Source of the DNA: Sulfurimonas sp.
GTDB lineage: Bacteria; Campylobacterota; Campylobacteria; Campylobacterales; Sulfurimonadaceae
Length of the DNA: 5,555 nt
Reading direction: 5' to 3'
Assembly (NCBI GenBank): GCA_026987995.1
Contig: JALSMC010000330.1
Location: forward strand, 1-5,555
Of this stretch, positions 4,806 through 5,555 are shown one piece after another. Both the position numbers and the translations under genes were made by a program. The notes beneath the pieces were generated by a model. That model had not been told where the DNA came from. It worked only from the letters and a program-made list of their open reading frames with translations, and did not search any database. Each line of letters begins with the position of its first letter. The stretch's first letter is position 1.

Positions 4806-5555
4806 TTAATCTAACTGTTTTTTAGAAACTTTGTAAAAGTACGATAATGTTAATATCATAAATGAAACACCAATTATAAGGTATACAGCATGTAACATAT
4901 CGCTATAGTTTTTTGTTAAGCTTATTTTTAATACTAACATCAAAGCTTCTATTGATAAAGCTGTAACGATAGATATAAGAAACTTGATAAACATTTTACT
5001 ATCACTTTGTTCATGAGAATGGTTATTTTTGTATATAACCTCATGCTCAAGAAGATTTTTACCCAAATCAAACACTGCAAGTCCTAATGTAAGTGAAATT
5101 ATTGACTTGAATGTAACTTCAATCATAGAGGCATCATTAAAAAAATATGCACCAAAAGATATAAAAGAATATAAGATCAATACAATTGATAAAAGTGTAA
5201 GCCCATAACCAATCATTCCATAAATGAATTTATTTGATTTAGTAAAAAATAGTGCATGTGTTACAAATCCCATCTCTTCTAAAAATTCTATAAGGTTAAA
5301 ATCCATAACTAAGTAATTATCACCTATCTTCTTAATCACAGTTATAATAGTTTTTCCAGAAACAGAACAAATATACGGAGTGCTTATGTATTCGCCTTTA
5401 TCATTTAATTTTTTTGTTTGAAAAAGTGCTGTTCTATTAGTCCCTAAACGATTTGCATCTTGAGAAACTCTAGAAAAACTTGGAGAACTTTGTTTATAGT
5501 TAGAATCAGTTACATACAAAACTTGCAAAGACTTAAAAGTTTGAAAAAAGCCCTC
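4806..5555 (-). CDS. PDC/Cache-like sensor membrane protein, C-terminal 249 residues (5' end beyond window)
   Basis: The frame is open from the right edge (E-G-F-F-Q-T-F-K-S-L-Q-V-L-Y-V-T-D-S-N) to TAA at 4806-4808, so the gene begins outside the window; the TTG at 5528 is not its start. Seen, numbering from the edge: residues 10-95 resemble the end of a PDC/Cache extracytoplasmic sensor (VLYVTDSN, ISTPYICSVSGKTIITVIKKI, then DFNLIEFLEEMGF). Four hydrophobic segments follow at about 110-136, 148-168, 189-211 and 220-242, and the protein ends in KVSKKQLD. No HAMP, kinase, GGDEF or chemotaxis domain follows. A histidine-bearing loop (EHEVIYKNNHSHEQ) joins segments 2 and 3. I recall similar C-termini (DLGK..LEEEV..., SIEALMLVFK) in uncharacterised Campylobacterota PDC proteins. 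Ligand and output are unknown. It converges on the thioredoxin gene with a 22-base gap. Confidence 0.78.
   Translation of the reverse strand, partial: EGFFQTFKSLQVLYVTDSNYKQSSPSFSRVSQDANRLGTNRTALFQTKKLNDKGEYISTPYICSVSGKTIITVIKKIGDNYLVMDFNLIEFLEEMGFVTHALFFTKSNKFIYGMIGYGLTLLSIVLILYSFISFGAYFFNDASMIEVTFKSIISLTLGLAVFDLGKNLLEHEVIYKNNHSHEQSDSKMFIKFLISIVTALSIEALMLVLKISLTKNYSDMLHAVYLIIGVSFMILTLSYFYKVSKKQLD

Noticed and set aside
5526..5528. TTG at 5528 as the start of the PDC-like protein
   Set aside because: The frame stays open to the right edge and the residues before the TTG (EGFFQTFKS) continue a sensor-like sequence, so the true start is outside the window.
1..5555. CRISPR array, tRNA/rRNA, insertion sequence or phage genes
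   Set aside because: No regularly spaced repeats, cloverleaf, rRNA-like stretch, terminal inverted repeats or transposase/integrase motifs were seen; nearly all the sequence is used by the genes listed.

Overview
The window looks like chromosomal DNA from a low-GC Campylobacterota (epsilonproteobacterial) bacterium, probably a Sulfurimonas-like or related free-living lineage. This rests on three things: a TrmB with the long N-terminal extension typical of this phylum, an FlpA-type fibronectin-III lipoprotein, and the gene order trmB-flpA-pseudouridine synthase, divergent from rodA. From memory, that order matches the Campylobacter jejuni Cj1278c-Cj1282 region. Genus assignment is inference.

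Left half, minus strand (2700 down to 1): a tightly packed three-gene unit. An RluA-family pseudouridine synthase (1729-2700) overlaps by 53 bases a four-domain FN3 lipoprotein of the FlpA type (414-1781). The lipoprotein gene in turn shares one base (TAATG) with trmB, which runs off the left edge. The outer two genes modify RNA (rRNA pseudouridine, tRNA m7G46); the middle one is an envelope lipoprotein with no obvious link to them.

A 55-base divergent gap (2701-2755) separates this unit from rodA (2756-3868, plus strand), the SEDS glycan polymerase of the cell elongation machinery. rodA appears to start at a TTG with a good Shine-Dalgarno site and an extended -10 element.

Right half: after a short gap holding an inverted repeat and a promoter with a perfect TATAAT, two small exported proteins are coded with an ATGA overlap. 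These are an unrecognised 149-residue periplasmic protein and a 131-residue periplasmic thioredoxin-fold protein with a CPWC active site. An AT-only-type 28-base perfect palindrome covers the end of the thioredoxin gene. Facing it is the 3' part of a gene for a membrane protein (4806-5555, minus strand, cut by the right edge), with a PDC/Cache-like sensor remnant followed by four membrane segments and no cytoplasmic output domain.

Most of the window is ordinary housekeeping sequence. The points most worth following up are the WRPH-type motif kept in the lipoprotein, the unknown protein/thioredoxin pair, and the PDC protein that lacks an output domain. I saw no mobile element, CRISPR array, tRNA or rRNA.
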